Positions 33,137 to 42,046 of a stretch of 64,000 nucleotides of DNA are shown piece after piece. Source of the stretch: Thermomonas sp. (lineage in GTDB: Bacteria; Pseudomonadota; Gammaproteobacteria; Xanthomonadales; Xanthomonadaceae). Position numbers and translations under genes: made by a program. How positions within the stretch are numbered: position 1 is the stretch's first letter; every line of letters begins with the position of its first letter. The DNA is taken from positions 434,001 through 498,000 of the forward strand of contig NZ_JAQSDO010000015.1 in assembly GCF_029945965.1 (NCBI RefSeq), written 5' to 3'. The notes beneath the pieces are model-generated. The model was not told the DNA's origin. It saw nothing but the letters and a program-made list of their open reading frames with translations, and ran no database searches.

Positions 33137-34018
33137 ATGAACGGACTCAAGAATGTTCGCAATCGACGCACGGATGCGCTGACCCAGGTGGGCTGGGCTC
33201 AGTTGGAAGTGATGCTGGCTGTGTATTACCGCGGCCAAGGCTATCGCGTTGAACATGTCGGGACCGGCGGCACCGGCGCTCGTTTCGATGGCGGCATCGA
33301 CCTGAAGCTGTACAAGGACGACGCCTACATTGTGATGCAGTGCAAGCACTGGAACGCCAAGCAGGTGCCACACAACGCCGTGCATGAGTTGCTCGGCGTG
33401 ATGATCACACAAGGTGCTACAGGCGCAATCCTCGTCACAAGCGGGGAATTTAGCCGTGCCGCCATCGAGTCCGCCACCAAGCAGGGGCATGTGCAGCTGG
33501 TGGACGGCGATGCTCTTCGCGGGATGCTGGGGCCGTTGCCGGCACAAGCGACTGCCCCAACGTTCGTCGGCGTAACACAAAGCCCTGCGATGTCCGGCGC
33601 GATGCCGCAGCGTAGGGAGAGCCGTGGCGCCTTCGGCCATGCCATGGATGCCGGACTGGGCATCGTGCTGCTCAAGCTGGTGGTCGGCCTGATCATCTTC
33701 CTGGTCATGACCAGCCAGATCAAATCCATCGTGCACGCGCTGCAGCCGGCGCAGCGGGGCAAAAGCGGGCTGACGGTAGCGCAGCGCAGTGTGTTACCCG
33801 CATCAGGAAGCGTGCCCGATGCAGGCGTGTCGCCGTCCATGCCATCGCGGCGCGGCACTGGGCCTGTGGTCATCGATCATTTCACCGGGACGACGATTGA
33901 AGATCGACCGGCCGGAATGCCTGCATATCGTCCTCCGACAGCTGCGGAGCAGCGCGAAGCCAAGCGGCAGGCGGATGAGGCGATGCGCATTCTGGAACGA
34001 AGTACGCCGGAGATGTGA
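33137..34018 (+). CDS. Mrr-like restriction endonuclease with membrane segment
   Basis: From ATG 33137 (MNGLKNVRNRRTDALTQVGW), the N-terminal 130 residues are an Mrr_cat domain: WAQLEVMLAVYYRGQGYRVE, Asp55 in GGIDLKLYKDD, Gln68-Cys-Lys70 in VMQCKHWNAKQV, and ILVTSGEFSRAAIESA. One membrane helix follows (LGIVLLKLVVGLIIFLVM, about residues 175-195), then a Pro/Ser-rich tail ending ILERSTPEM. Mrr-type nucleases cut foreign or methylated DNA; the anchor suggests action at the envelope. A remnant with the same tail lies at 31484. Confidence 0.85.
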   Translation: MNGLKNVRNRRTDALTQVGWAQLEVMLAVYYRGQGYRVEHVGTGGTGARFDGGIDLKLYKDDAYIVMQCKHWNAKQVPHNAVHELLGVMITQGATGAILVTSGEFSRAAIESATKQGHVQLVDGDALRGMLGPLPAQATAPTFVGVTQSPAMSGAMPQRRESRGAFGHAMDAGLGIVLLKLVVGLIIFLVMTSQIKSIVHALQPAQRGKSGLTVAQRSVLPASGSVPDAGVSPSMPSRRGTGPVVIDHFTGTTIEDRPAGMPAYRPPTAAEQREAKRQADEAMRILERSTPEM

Positions 34019-34027
34019 CTTGGCGGT

Positions 34028-34114
34028 GGAAATGGGGTCAGAGTGAAGTTTCCTGACCACCATTCCGGAACGACCGCTTTGCGTCGGCAGGAAATTCACT
34101 CTGACCCCTTTTCC
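34028..34114. repeat. 87-bp palindromic repeat, GGGGTCAGAGTG family (copy 4)
   Basis: GGAAATGGGGTCAGAGTGAA (34028-34047) pairs with the inverted arm at 34095-34114, with one A/T to T/A difference. It begins 10 bases after the Mrr-like stop codon. Confidence 0.8.
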
Positions 34115-34162
34115 GTAGTCGATTTGAATACATGGATGAAGTACGGGGAGTAGCTGCGTTTT

Positions 34163-34732
34163 CTACGTGGTCGGAACTTCGTCCGGCGGCGGCAGGTCGG
34201 GCTCGTGAACAATCCCGAAGCCGATATTCGACCATGCCCGTTCGTGGAAGAAATACAGGATCAGTTTGGTGATCACTTCCAGCCCGCCGATCGACAGCGA
34301 TATAGAGATGTTGCCGGTAAACAACCAGGCCAGCATCATCGTATCGAGCGAAGCCAGCGTGCGCCAAGTTGCAGTTTTGGTGGTCGAGAGTGCATAGGTT
34401 TCCTTGCGCACGCCATTGACCACAGATGTTCCCCAGCTGAGCCACACCCAGAACCGCTCATGCAGGAAGTAGAGCAGCGTCTTGGTCGCAACTTCGGTGA
34501 TCGCGATATAGCTGACTGCCTGCAGAACCTCCCCTTTGCTTTTTTCCAGCCCAAAAAGCGGCCCGAGATAGGTAATCAGCAAATAAGACAGGATCAGCGT
34601 GTCGATGGTGCCGACAAATCGCCAGGAAAACGCTTTCGCGATCGAGCGTTTGGCATTGACGCGCGGCGGGTTCTTCGTGGCCAACGTGTTGGATTCCCGA
34701 CCGAAGACCGGATACTCAGGCTTTTCGCGCAT
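34163..34732 (-). CDS. membrane protein with two tandem DUF2061 domains
   Basis: A 189-aa protein. The first unit (about residues 32-95) reads KAFSWRFVGTIDTLILSYLL, EVATKTLLYFLHERFW. The second (about 117-170) reads KTATWRTLASLDTMMLAWLF, EVITKLILYFFHERAW. Each is one DUF2061 unit with two helices. Most members I know have one unit, so this looks like an internal duplication. The function of DUF2061 is not established. The tail is Pro/Asp-rich. Confidence 0.8.
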   Translation of the reverse strand: MREKPEYPVFGRESNTLATKNPPRVNAKRSIAKAFSWRFVGTIDTLILSYLLITYLGPLFGLEKSKGEVLQAVSYIAITEVATKTLLYFLHERFWVWLSWGTSVVNGVRKETYALSTTKTATWRTLASLDTMMLAWLFTGNISISLSIGGLEVITKLILYFFHERAWSNIGFGIVHEPDLPPPDEVPTT

Positions 34733-34775
34733 TGCCGCACTGTGCCCGAAAAAGCCGGCACGCGTTATGGCGAAA

Positions 34776-34797
34776 TGGTGTCAGGGACAAATTCATT
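34776..34797. repeat. single GGTGTCAGGGACAAATTC repeat
   Basis: Close to the copies at 30223, 30331 and 33021 but with one extra A and no hairpin following. Confidence 0.5.
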
Positions 34798-34817
34798 GCA
34801 ATGACTGGATGCGATCG

Positions 34818-35042
34818 TCACTGCTGCCTGCAAAGGGCCTGCGGGGTGGCGCTGATCACCAATTCGATGGGCTTGTCGCGCAATGCCAGCCTGTCTGGTG
34901 CCAGCGCGCTGCTCAACCAGGCGAGCTCGACCATTTCTTCGAAGAAGTCGATCTTCACGTCGGCGCTGAGGAGTGACCACGCCCGCAACTGGACGCGCTC
35001 CGCGTCCTCGAAACTGAAATCCAATGGCGTGCCGTCATTCAT
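34818..35042 (-). CDS. small acidic hypothetical protein
   Basis: A 74-aa soluble protein (MNDGTPLDFSFEDAERVQLR, WSLLSADVKIDFFEEMVELA). Its ATG overlaps the stop of a 36-codon frame upstream (ATGA), so the two are coupled. The size, acidic character and coupling recall toxin-antitoxin pairs, but no family is recognised. It is the last gene before the ccm operon ends at 35208, on the same strand. Confidence 0.5.
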   Translation of the reverse strand: MNDGTPLDFSFEDAERVQLRAWSLLSADVKIDFFEEMVELAWLSSALAPDRLALRDKPIELVISATPQALCRQQ

Positions 35043-35149
35043 CGGTCGATCTCCTGCGCGCTGTGGAGTATCTGCTGGAGTTTGCCGATGTCATCCAGAT
35101 CGTGCGGGCGTCCGGCGGCAGCGAATATTTGGCGAACGTTGAATGCCAT
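35039..35149 (-). CDS. 36-aa small protein, translationally coupled to the next gene
   Basis: ATG 35149 opens MAFNVRQIFAAAGRPHDLDD followed by IGKLQQILHSAQEIDR and TGA, which shares bases with the ATG of the 74-aa gene. It is amphipathic and predicted helical. No strong Shine-Dalgarno site is seen. It may be a genuine small gene or a short leader frame. Confidence 0.4.
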   Translation of the reverse strand: MAFNVRQIFAAAGRPHDLDDIGKLQQILHSAQEIDR

Positions 35150-35207
35150 GGCGGAAGTCTGCCCGTTTGCGGGCGAGATGTTGCGAAGGGCCCCAAGTGG
35201 ACAGGGA

Positions 35208-36203
35208 TTACTGTCCGATCACCAGCTCGATGGGCTTGGTTGCCGGCAATGTCACCCGCACCGGCTTCGACTCGAGGTCTCCGTCTTGTCGCATCGCATT
35301 GCCGCTGGCGGACATGCGTGCAACCAGTTCGACTTGTTTCATCTGCGACAGCTTCATGGTCGGCATCGGGCTGTCGCTGTCGTCGAGGTTGGCGGTAAAC
35401 GGCAATTCGGAGACGGCGTGCTTTTCTGCGGCGACCGGCATCGGCGGACCACCGACGGCGCGTGCGATCACGAACACGACGGCATTGCCATTCAAGCGCA
35501 CGCGTGCGGCGAGTTCGGGATCCAGCGAGACGTTCACGACTAGCGGTTGTAGGGATATTGCAGCAGGTACGGGCAATGGCGACAGACCGGCGGCGGCCCG
35601 TGCGTTGTCGATTTCCTTGCGCAGACTGGCCGCGGTGGGTGCATCGACCTGGGCCAGCAACGGCTCCCAGGTCTTGGCGGCGGCGGCGTTGTCGCCGGCT
35701 TGACGCTGGGCGATGCCGAGGAACCAGCGCGCACGCTGCTGCGCTGGATCCGCGGCCAGGGCGCGTTGCAGCAGCGCCACGGCTTGGGCATCGAACAGAC
35801 GTTTGTCGTCTGCCAGTGCGCGTGACTGCGCGGCCTCGGTGAGGATGCTGGCGTCAGCAGGTGCCAGCGCTGCGGCCTTGGCGTAGGCATCGCGGGCCTT
35901 GATGTTCTGTTCTTCGCGCTGGTAGGCCTGCGCGAGCAAACGCCAGCCTTCGGCCTGGTTGGGGTTGCGCTGCAGCTCGGTTTCCAGCTGGGTGATCGCA
36001 TCGCCAAGTGTTGCCGGCGCCTTGACCGCAGCGGGATCCAGCGCCTGCGGTGTGCCGACCAGTTGGTAAAGCAGCAATGTCGAAGCGGCGACGATCACGC
36101 CCACGCCAATCGCGACGCCGCGTGCATGGCGCCAGAGCGGGCGCAGCAACACGGCGAGTACGGCGAGTACAAGCAGGATGGCGATGATGATGAAAGTGGT
36201 CAT
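35208..36203 (-). CDS. ccmI: cytochrome c maturation protein CcmI (CycH), TPR chaperone
   Basis: From ATG 36203 the protein has two N-terminal helices (TTFIIIAILLVLAVLAVLL and VAIGVGVIVAASTLLLYQLV) around a cytosolic loop, then TPR units (AITQLETELQRNPNQAEGWR, LLAQAYQREEQNIKARDAYA) and a C-terminal periplasmic domain. CcmI holds apocytochrome c for haem ligation with CcmF and CcmH. Its start overlaps the ccmH stop. It is the last gene of the ccm operon. Confidence 0.88.
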   Translation of the reverse strand: MTTFIIIAILLVLAVLAVLLRPLWRHARGVAIGVGVIVAASTLLLYQLVGTPQALDPAAVKAPATLGDAITQLETELQRNPNQAEGWRLLAQAYQREEQNIKARDAYAKAAALAPADASILTEAAQSRALADDKRLFDAQAVALLQRALAADPAQQRARWFLGIAQRQAGDNAAAAKTWEPLLAQVDAPTAASLRKEIDNARAAAGLSPLPVPAAISLQPLVVNVSLDPELAARVRLNGNAVVFVIARAVGGPPMPVAAEKHAVSELPFTANLDDSDSPMPTMKLSQMKQVELVARMSASGNAMRQDGDLESKPVRVTLPATKPIELVIGQ

Positions 36204-36637
36204 CACCACTCCTGTTTGTCGTCGACCGGCAGCGTGCCCGGTGCGCGTTTGCGGATGATGACCGTGACCACGCCGGCGCCGATCAGCAGCAAGGCCAGCG
36301 GGCCAAGCCAGAGCAGCCAGGTGTCGGGTTCGACGCGGGGTTTGTACAACACGAATTCGCCATAGCGCGCGACCAGGAAGTCCTTGATCTGCGCGTCGGT
36401 TTGGCCCTTGTGCATCAGCTCCAGCACCTCATGTCGCAGGCTGAGCGCGATCAGCGCGTTGGAGTCGGCCAATGACTGGTTCTGGCACATCACGCAGCGC
36501 AGTTCCGAGGCCAGCGCGTGGAAGCGGGCTTCCTCGGCGGTGTTCTGGAACTGCAGGGGCGCGCTGTCGCTGTTGACCTGTGCGGAGGCGGGAAGGCAGG
36601 CAAGCCAGAGCAGGCAGGCTAGAACGAGACGTGTCAT
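36203..36637 (-). CDS. ccmH: cytochrome c maturation protein CcmH
   Basis: A 144-aa protein with a signal peptide (MTRLVLACLLWLACLPASAQ), the redox motif LRCVMCQNQSLADS (L-R-C-x-x-C) and a C-terminal membrane helix (DTWLLWLGPLALLLIGAGVV). It reduces apocytochrome c thiols with CcmG before haem attachment. It overlaps ccmG and ccmI. Confidence 0.95.
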   Translation of the reverse strand: MTRLVLACLLWLACLPASAQVNSDSAPLQFQNTAEEARFHALASELRCVMCQNQSLADSNALIALSLRHEVLELMHKGQTDAQIKDFLVARYGEFVLYKPRVEPDTWLLWLGPLALLLIGAGVVTVIIRKRAPGTLPVDDKQEW

Positions 36638-37179
36638 CGAACCGCCTCGACCCGTTGCAGCACCGGCATCAGTTCACTGGCGACGATGGCGTCAGTAAGC
36701 GGACCGACATGTTTCCAGCGGATCACGCCCTTCGCATCGACCAGGAACGTTTCCGGTGCGCCGTAGATGCCCCAGTCAATCGCTGCGCGGCCGTCGACAT
36801 CGGCGATTACCAACCAATACGGATTGTTGAACTGTTCCAGCCAGCGCAGTGCGTCTGCAGGCTCGTCCTTCCAGTTGTAGCCGATGACGCGCACGCGCTT
36901 GGTTTCCGCGAAGCGGGTAATCACGGGATGCTCGATGCGGCATTCCACGCACCAGCTGCCCCAGACGTTGAGCAGAAAGGGTTTTCCCTTGAGCTCATCC
37001 AGGGTCACCGTGCGCGAGGGTTCATGCAGCACTGGCAGCGCGAATGCAGGTGCCGGTTTGTTGATCAGCGGCGAGGGCAGGGCATCGCGATTAGGCTTGC
37101 GGCTCATCCACACGCCGGCCGCCAGCAACAGCGCGAGAAGGAAGAACGCGGCCAAGGGCAGCCAGCGGGTGGACTTCAT
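36634..37179 (-). CDS. ccmG: thiol:disulfide oxidoreductase CcmG/DsbE
   Basis: A 181-aa membrane-anchored thioredoxin-like protein: an N-terminal helix (WLPLAAFFLLALLLAAGVWM), then FLLNVWGSWCVECRIEHPV with the W-C-x-x-C active site, and a cis-Pro region APETFLVDAKGVIRWKHVGP. It is the periplasmic reductant for CcmH or apocytochrome c. ATG overlaps the ccmF stop by 4 bp. Confidence 0.95.
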   Translation of the reverse strand: MKSTRWLPLAAFFLLALLLAAGVWMSRKPNRDALPSPLINKPAPAFALPVLHEPSRTVTLDELKGKPFLLNVWGSWCVECRIEHPVITRFAETKRVRVIGYNWKDEPADALRWLEQFNNPYWLVIADVDGRAAIDWGIYGAPETFLVDAKGVIRWKHVGPLTDAIVASELMPVLQRVEAVR

Positions 37180-39125
37180 GCGGCGTCTCTATTTGGAGAT
37201 GCGCGAAACCGTCGATCGGTCGCCGTCACGAAACCGCCCAGCGCCATCAGCAGCGCGCCGATCCAGACCCAGCGCACAAAGGGTTTGGTGTGCACGCGAA
37301 CCGCCCAGGCGCCATCGCCGAGCGATTCGCCAAGCGCCACATAATCGTCACCGGTAATGCTCGCGGCGATGCCCGCTTCGGTCATCACCTGGCCACCAGC
37401 CACATAGCGGCGCTTCTCGGGATGCAGCAGCACCCACGGCTTGCCGTCACGCAGCACCTGCACGTGGCCACGCTCCGAGGTGTAGTTGGGTCCGCGTTGT
37501 TCGTCCACGCCATCGAAGCGGAAGGTCTGATGGCCCAGCGTCACCGATTCGCCGGGCTTGAGCGCCAGCTCGCGTTGTTCGCTCAGTCCCTCGACCAGCA
37601 GCGCGCCGACCAGGAACACGGCGACGCCGGTATGCGCCAGCACCATGCCCAGCATTTCGCGGGTTAGCCGTGACCCGGGCATCCTGAAGCGTGACCACAG
37701 GAAGCGCAGCGTGCCGCCCGCGACCCAGACCGCACCGATCACGCCGGCGGCGACTTTCCACTGGCCTTGCGGCGCAACGAAGAACGCAACCACGCCCAGC
37801 AGCAAGGCCAGCACCGCCCACGGCATCAACATGCGCAATGGCGAGGCCATGTCCTCGCGCTGCCAGCGAGTGAGCGGACCAAACGGCAGTAGCGCGACCA
37901 GCGGCGCCATCAGCAGCAGGAACATCAACGCGAAGTACGGCGGGCCGACCGAGATCTTGCCGAGATCCAGCGCATCGGCCAAAAGTGGGTAGAGCGTACC
38001 CAGCAATACCATCGCGCAGGCGGTGGTGAGCAGCAGGTTGTTGAGCAGCAGCAGGGTTTCGCGCGATGCAAAGGTGAAAGGTTTTGCGCCGTCCGTATTC
38101 GATGGCGCGCGCAATGCATACAGCACCAGCGAGCCGCCGATGACGATGCCGAGGAAAATCAGCACAAACAAACCGCGGGTCGGGTCGGCGGCAAAGGCAT
38201 GCACCGAGGTCAGCACGCCGGAGCGCACCAGGAAGGTGCCCAGCAGCGACAGCGAGAACGCGGCGATAGCGAGCAACAAGGTCCAGCCTGCAAAGCTGCC
38301 GCGCTTTTCAGTGACAGCCTGCGAATGCAGCAATGCCGCGCCGACCAGCCAGGGCATGAAGCTGGCATTTTCGACCGGATCCCAGAACCACCAGCCGCCC
38401 CAGCCGAGTTCGTAATACGCCCACCAGCTGCCCAGCGCGATGCCGATGGTCAGGAAACCCCAGGCGACATTGGTCCACGGCCGCGTCCAGCGCAGCCAGC
38501 GCGCATCGACCTTGCCGTCCAGCAATGCCGCGATCGCGAAGGCGAACGGTACCGAAAACCCGACGTAGCCCAGGTACAGCATCGGCGGATGGAAAATCAT
38601 CCCCGGATCCTGCAACAGCGGGTTGAGGTCGCGGCCTTCGGCGGCTGCCGGCAGCAGGCGTGCGAACGGGTTGCTGGTGAAGATCAGGAAGGCGAGGAAG
38701 CCGAAACTGACGATGCCCATCACACCGAGTACGCGGGCCACCACCGGTTGTGGCAACGCGCGCGAAAACATCGCCACTGCAGCGGTCCATAGCGACAGAA
38801 TCAGCGCCCACAGCAGCAAGGAACCTTCATGCGCGCCCCATACAGCGGTCACCCGGTAATAGGTCGGAAGCAGCGAGTTGGAGTTCTCCGCCACATAACG
38901 GACCGAGAAATCCCCGGCGACGAAGGCATGGGTCAGGATGCCGAAGGCCAGCAGCACCAGTGCCAGTTGCAGGCCAGCCGCGGGTCGCGCGACTGCCATC
39001 AGCGGGGCGATGCCACGCTGCGCACCGAGCAGCGGCAGCAAGGCTTGCAGCGCCGCGACCAGCAGGGCCAGCAGCAGGACGATCTGGCCCAGTTCGGGCA
39101 GGGCAGGGATCACGGAAATAATCAC
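37176..39125 (-). CDS. ccmF: cytochrome c haem lyase subunit CcmF
   Basis: A 649-aa protein with about 15 membrane helices. The haem-handling tryptophan motif appears as [20 protein letters not shown], with conserved His in [19 protein letters not shown] and [14 protein letters not shown]-terminal periplasmic domain ([20 protein letters not shown]) precedes the last helix. It ligates haem from CcmE to apocytochrome c. Confidence 0.95.
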   Translation of the reverse strand: MIISVIPALPELGQIVLLLALLVAALQALLPLLGAQRGIAPLMAVARPAAGLQLALVLLAFGILTHAFVAGDFSVRYVAENSNSLLPTYYRVTAVWGAHEGSLLLWALILSLWTAAVAMFSRALPQPVVARVLGVMGIVSFGFLAFLIFTSNPFARLLPAAAEGRDLNPLLQDPGMIFHPPMLYLGYVGFSVPFAFAIAALLDGKVDARWLRWTRPWTNVAWGFLTIGIALGSWWAYYELGWGGWWFWDPVENASFMPWLVGAALLHSQAVTEKRGSFAGWTLLLAIAAFSLSLLGTFLVRSGVLTSVHAFAADPTRGLFVLIFLGIVIGGSLVLYALRAPSNTDGAKPFTFASRETLLLLNNLLLTTACAMVLLGTLYPLLADALDLGKISVGPPYFALMFLLLMAPLVALLPFGPLTRWQREDMASPLRMLMPWAVLALLLGVVAFFVAPQGQWKVAAGVIGAVWVAGGTLRFLWSRFRMPGSRLTREMLGMVLAHTGVAVFLVGALLVEGLSEQRELALKPGESVTLGHQTFRFDGVDEQRGPNYTSERGHVQVLRDGKPWVLLHPEKRRYVAGGQVMTEAGIAASITGDDYVALGESLGDGAWAVRVHTKPFVRWVWIGALLMALGGFVTATDRRFRASPNRDAA

Positions 39126-39589
39126 GGCGATGGCATCTGCTCCGCGGCATCGGGCACATCATGTTTCTTGTGCGCGGCGCCCATCTTGTCGGCGACTTCC
39201 TTCGGCATGTAGGCCTCGTCGTGCTTGGCCAGGACTTGTTCGGCGACGAACACGCCGTCCTGCATGTGTCCGGTGGCGACGACGGCCTGCTTCTCGCGGA
39301 ACAGGTCGGGCAGGATGCCGGTATAGACCACCGGCAACATTGCATCGCCATCATCGACCTTGAAATGCGCTTCCATCGAGCCGCTGGCGCGCTTGAACGA
39401 GCCTGCCGCGACCATGCCGCCGAGGCGGAAGCGGGCGTGGTCGCCGGCCTCGCCACGCAGCACTTCGGCTGGCGTGTACAGATAGGCGACATTGCGCTGT
39501 AGCGCCATCGCGATCAGCGTGGTCGCGATTGCTGCGGCAGCCACGACGGCCAGCACCAGCCACAATCTGCGTTTGCGAGTCGGATTCAT
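39122..39589 (-). CDS. ccmE: haem chaperone CcmE
   Basis: From ATG 39589 the protein is [20 protein letters not shown], an N-terminal anchor, followed by the OB-fold body ([40 protein letters not shown]) and the covalent haem-binding His in [14 protein letters not shown]. The longer open frame upstream lies in ccmD and is not used. It starts over the ccmD stop (ATGA). Confidence 0.94.
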   Translation of the reverse strand: MNPTRKRRLWLVLAVVAAAAIATTLIAMALQRNVAYLYTPAEVLRGEAGDHARFRLGGMVAAGSFKRASGSMEAHFKVDDGDAMLPVVYTGILPDLFREKQAVVATGHMQDGVFVAEQVLAKHDEAYMPKEVADKMGAAHKKHDVPDAAEQMPSP

Positions 39590-39750
39590 CGTTCGAGGTC
39601 CATGAATGGTTTTGGCGTGGCGACGCGATTGGCGCGCAGTCTCGCGGCACGCAGGGCGGCGCGGACCTGCAGCTTGGGCACGACGAAATCCCACAGCAGC
39701 ACGATGGCGAACACCGCGTATGCGGCGATCACGTAGTCGCGATAACTCAT
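39586..39750 (-). CDS. ccmD: haem exporter accessory protein CcmD
   Basis: A 54-aa protein ([20 protein letters not shown]) with a single membrane helix and a basic cytosolic tail ([14 protein letters not shown]). This is the size and layout of CcmD, which stabilises CcmE on CcmC. It overlaps ccmC and ccmE by 4 bp each. Confidence 0.85.
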   Translation of the reverse strand: MSYRDYVIAAYAVFAIVLLWDFVVPKLQVRAALRAARLRANRVATPKPFMDLER

Positions 39751-40511
39751 GGTTTGCTCCGTGTCTGATCCGAGCCCGCCATGCGCGCGACCCAGTCCTT
39801 GCCTGCCTCGCGAAGCAGGTTGTCGGCGCGTGCGCGTGCCAGCAACGAACCCACGAACCAAAGGTGGGTGCCGATGACCATCCACAGCAGCGGCATCGTC
39901 ATGCTCGGGTCCATCTGCGATTTGCCGAACAGGCTGATGGTCTGGCCCTGGTGCAGCGAGTTCCACCAGGTGACCGAATAATGGATCACCGGTAGCAGGG
40001 CGACGCCGACAATCGCCAGCAGGCCGGCAGCACGCGCGGCGTTGCGGCGATCATCGATGGCGGAATAGAGCCCCATCACGCCCAGGTACAGGAACAGCAG
40101 GATCAGCTCGGTGGTCAGGCGCGGATCCCAGTCCCACCACGTGCCCCACATTGGCTTGCCCCAGATCGAGCCAGTCGCCAAGGTAATGAGGGTGAACGCG
40201 GCGCCGATGGGCGCGCAGGCCATGGCCAGGATTTCGCACAACTTGATCCGCCAGATCAGTGCGATCGCGGCATACACCGCCATCAGCGCGAAGATCGCCA
40301 TGCTCATCCACGCGCTCGGCACGTGGATGTAGAGGATGCGGAAACTGTCGCCCTGCTGGTAGTCGGCCGGTACCTGGAACAGCGCGCCATACAGGCCAAT
40401 TACCATCGTCAGCAGGCCCAGCGCATACGCCCACGGTGCCCAACGCGTGGCAAAGCGGTCGAAATACGGCGGCGAACCAAGTTGGTGGAACCAGCGAACG
40501 ACAGGATTCAT
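39747..40511 (-). CDS. ccmC: haem exporter protein CcmC
   Basis: From ATG 40511 ([20 protein letters not shown]) there are six membrane helices and the haem-binding loop [20 protein letters not shown], with flanking His in [11 protein letters not shown] and [17 protein letters not shown]. It transfers haem to CcmE. The frame is open further upstream, to 40556, but without a ribosome site. Confidence 0.95.
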   Translation of the reverse strand: MNPVVRWFHQLGSPPYFDRFATRWAPWAYALGLLTMVIGLYGALFQVPADYQQGDSFRILYIHVPSAWMSMAIFALMAVYAAIALIWRIKLCEILAMACAPIGAAFTLITLATGSIWGKPMWGTWWDWDPRLTTELILLFLYLGVMGLYSAIDDRRNAARAAGLLAIVGVALLPVIHYSVTWWNSLHQGQTISLFGKSQMDPSMTMPLLWMVIGTHLWFVGSLLARARADNLLREAGKDWVARMAGSDQTRSKP

Positions 40512-40522
40512 TCTTATCTGCT

Positions 40523-40579
40523 CCCTCTCTGCTGGCGGCGCCCGAAGGGTGTGCAAGGCTGAGAGGGTTGGGGTGAGGG
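40523..40579. repeat. short inverted repeat between ccmB and ccmC
   Basis: CCCTCTC at 40523-40529 faces GAGAGGG at 40561-40567, followed by TTGGGGTGAGGG. Segments of the form GAGAGGGTTGGGGTGAGGG are common interspersed repeats in gammaproteobacteria; the comparison is from memory. It may form an mRNA stem inside the operon. Confidence 0.4.
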
Positions 40580-40607
40580 CAGCGCGCTAATCCGCGGCAT
40601 CGAAGTG

Positions 40608-41279
40608 CTAATTATGCGCGATGCGCAGTGCGGCCGCCGTGACCGGCGGTGCCAGCACCAGCGAGATCACCAGTCCGGCGCCCAGGTAAAGCAATGCAGC
40701 ACTGGCATCGAGCCCCTGCGCGGATGCCGATACCGCGCCTGCGCCAAACACCAGCACCGGCACATACAGCGGCAGCGCGAGCAGGGCAATCAGGATGCCG
40801 GCCCGGCGCATGCCTACAGTCAGCGCTGCGACCACTGCGCCGAGCAGGCTCAGGATCGGGGTGCCCAGCAGCAATGAGGCCATCAGCATCGGTAACTGCG
40901 CACGTGGCAGGTGCAGCAGCTCGCACAGCAACGGCGTTGCCACGATCACCGGTAGTGCTGTGGTGAGCCAATGCATGACCGTGCGCACCAGCACCAGCCA
41001 CCACAGTGGCACCGGCGCCAGCATCCATTGCTCCAATGAGCCGTCCTCGGCATCGCTGCGGAACAGGCTGTCCAGCGCCAGCAGGCCGGCCAGCAGCACC
41101 GCCACCCACAGCACCGCAGCAGCCACAGGGGCCAGGGTCCGTGCATCGCCGCCGAGCGCCAACGCGAACAGCACCACCGTCAGCAACGCGAACAAGGCGG
41201 GCTGCATGGCATCGCCACGACGTTGCCAAAGCAGGCGCAGGTCGCGCGTGATCAATGCCTTGGCGGCCGAGCGCATCAT
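40608..41279 (-). CDS. ccmB: haem exporter permease CcmB
   Basis: A 223-aa protein with six helices. Family landmarks include [60 protein letters not shown] and [17 protein letters not shown]. With CcmA it forms the ABC transporter that releases holo-CcmE from CcmC. It overlaps ccmA by 4 bp. Confidence 0.94.
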   Translation of the reverse strand: MMRSAAKALITRDLRLLWQRRGDAMQPALFALLTVVLFALALGGDARTLAPVAAAVLWVAVLLAGLLALDSLFRSDAEDGSLEQWMLAPVPLWWLVLVRTVMHWLTTALPVIVATPLLCELLHLPRAQLPMLMASLLLGTPILSLLGAVVAALTVGMRRAGILIALLALPLYVPVLVFGAGAVSASAQGLDASAALLYLGAGLVISLVLAPPVTAAALRIAHN

Positions 41280-41935
41280 GTGACCGCCTCCAGTTCCAGC
41301 ATCCGCGTGCGCACCGGTGGCGCGGCATAGGCGCCGTGGGTGGTGATCAGCGCGGCGCCATGACTGCGTAGATGCGCCTGCACCATCCGGTTGACCAGAT
41401 TGATGCCTTCCAGGTCGAGATTGGCGTAGGGCTCATCCAGCAGCCACAGCGGCGCCGGCGACAACCACAACCTGGCTAGTCCCAATCGCTTCTTCTGGCC
41501 GGCGGAAAGATGGCGCACGGCCGTATCTTCATAGCCGCTGAGCCCGACAATCGCCATGGCTGAAGCTGGAAACTGGCGATGTCGCCGCCCGTGTAGTCCG
41601 CACAGGAATTCCAGGTTCTGCAACGCGGGCAGGTCGGCCTTCAGACCGGGTAGATGACCCAGGTAGGCCATGTTGCGTGCGCGCAGGTCGCTTCGCGCTT
41701 TGGCACCGTCGATCTCGACACGACCGGCATCGGCGCGCAGCAGGCCGGCCAGCACACGCAGCAAGGTGGTCTTGCCAGCGCCATTGCCACCCTGAACAAG
41801 CAGGGCCTCGCCGGTATCCACGGCGAAATCCAGCGGTCCGAACACCGGCGTCTCGTTGCGGGCGAAGCGCAGTCCCTGCACGGCGAGCAAGGGGCTGGGC
41901 GGAATGGGGTGATCGGAAACGTTGTGATCGGACAT
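41276..41935 (-). CDS. ccmA: haem exporter ATPase CcmA
   Basis: From ATG 41935 the 219-aa protein has Walker [15 protein letters not shown], signature [15 protein letters not shown], Walker [14 protein letters not shown] and the switch His in [12 protein letters not shown]. The open frame continues far upstream, but that part is antisense to the aminotransferase gene. It is the first gene of the ccm operon, divergent from the aminotransferase at 42047. Confidence 0.94.
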   Translation of the reverse strand: MSDHNVSDHPIPPSPLLAVQGLRFARNETPVFGPLDFAVDTGEALLVQGGNGAGKTTLLRVLAGLLRADAGRVEIDGAKARSDLRARNMAYLGHLPGLKADLPALQNLEFLCGLHGRRHRQFPASAMAIVGLSGYEDTAVRHLSAGQKKRLGLARLWLSPAPLWLLDEPYANLDLEGINLVNRMVQAHLRSHGAALITTHGAYAAPPVRTRMLELEAVT

Positions 41936-42046
41936 GTGCTTTGATTTTACCGGCATGAGCAGCCTCCATGCGCAATGGTCACGTACGCGGTCGGGTCGAT
42001 TTCGTACACTCCAGCTTCCGCCGTATCGCGATGCTTTGATCAGCCC

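Noticed and set aside
32792-33736. Upstream extension of the Panacea frame
   Set aside because: It runs through a repeat and antisense to the Mrr-like gene; the Panacea domain begins at ATG 32791.
30222-34797. Repeated motifs considered as a CRISPR array
   Set aside because: Spacing is irregular (hundreds to thousands of bases), genes intervene, and no cas genes are present.
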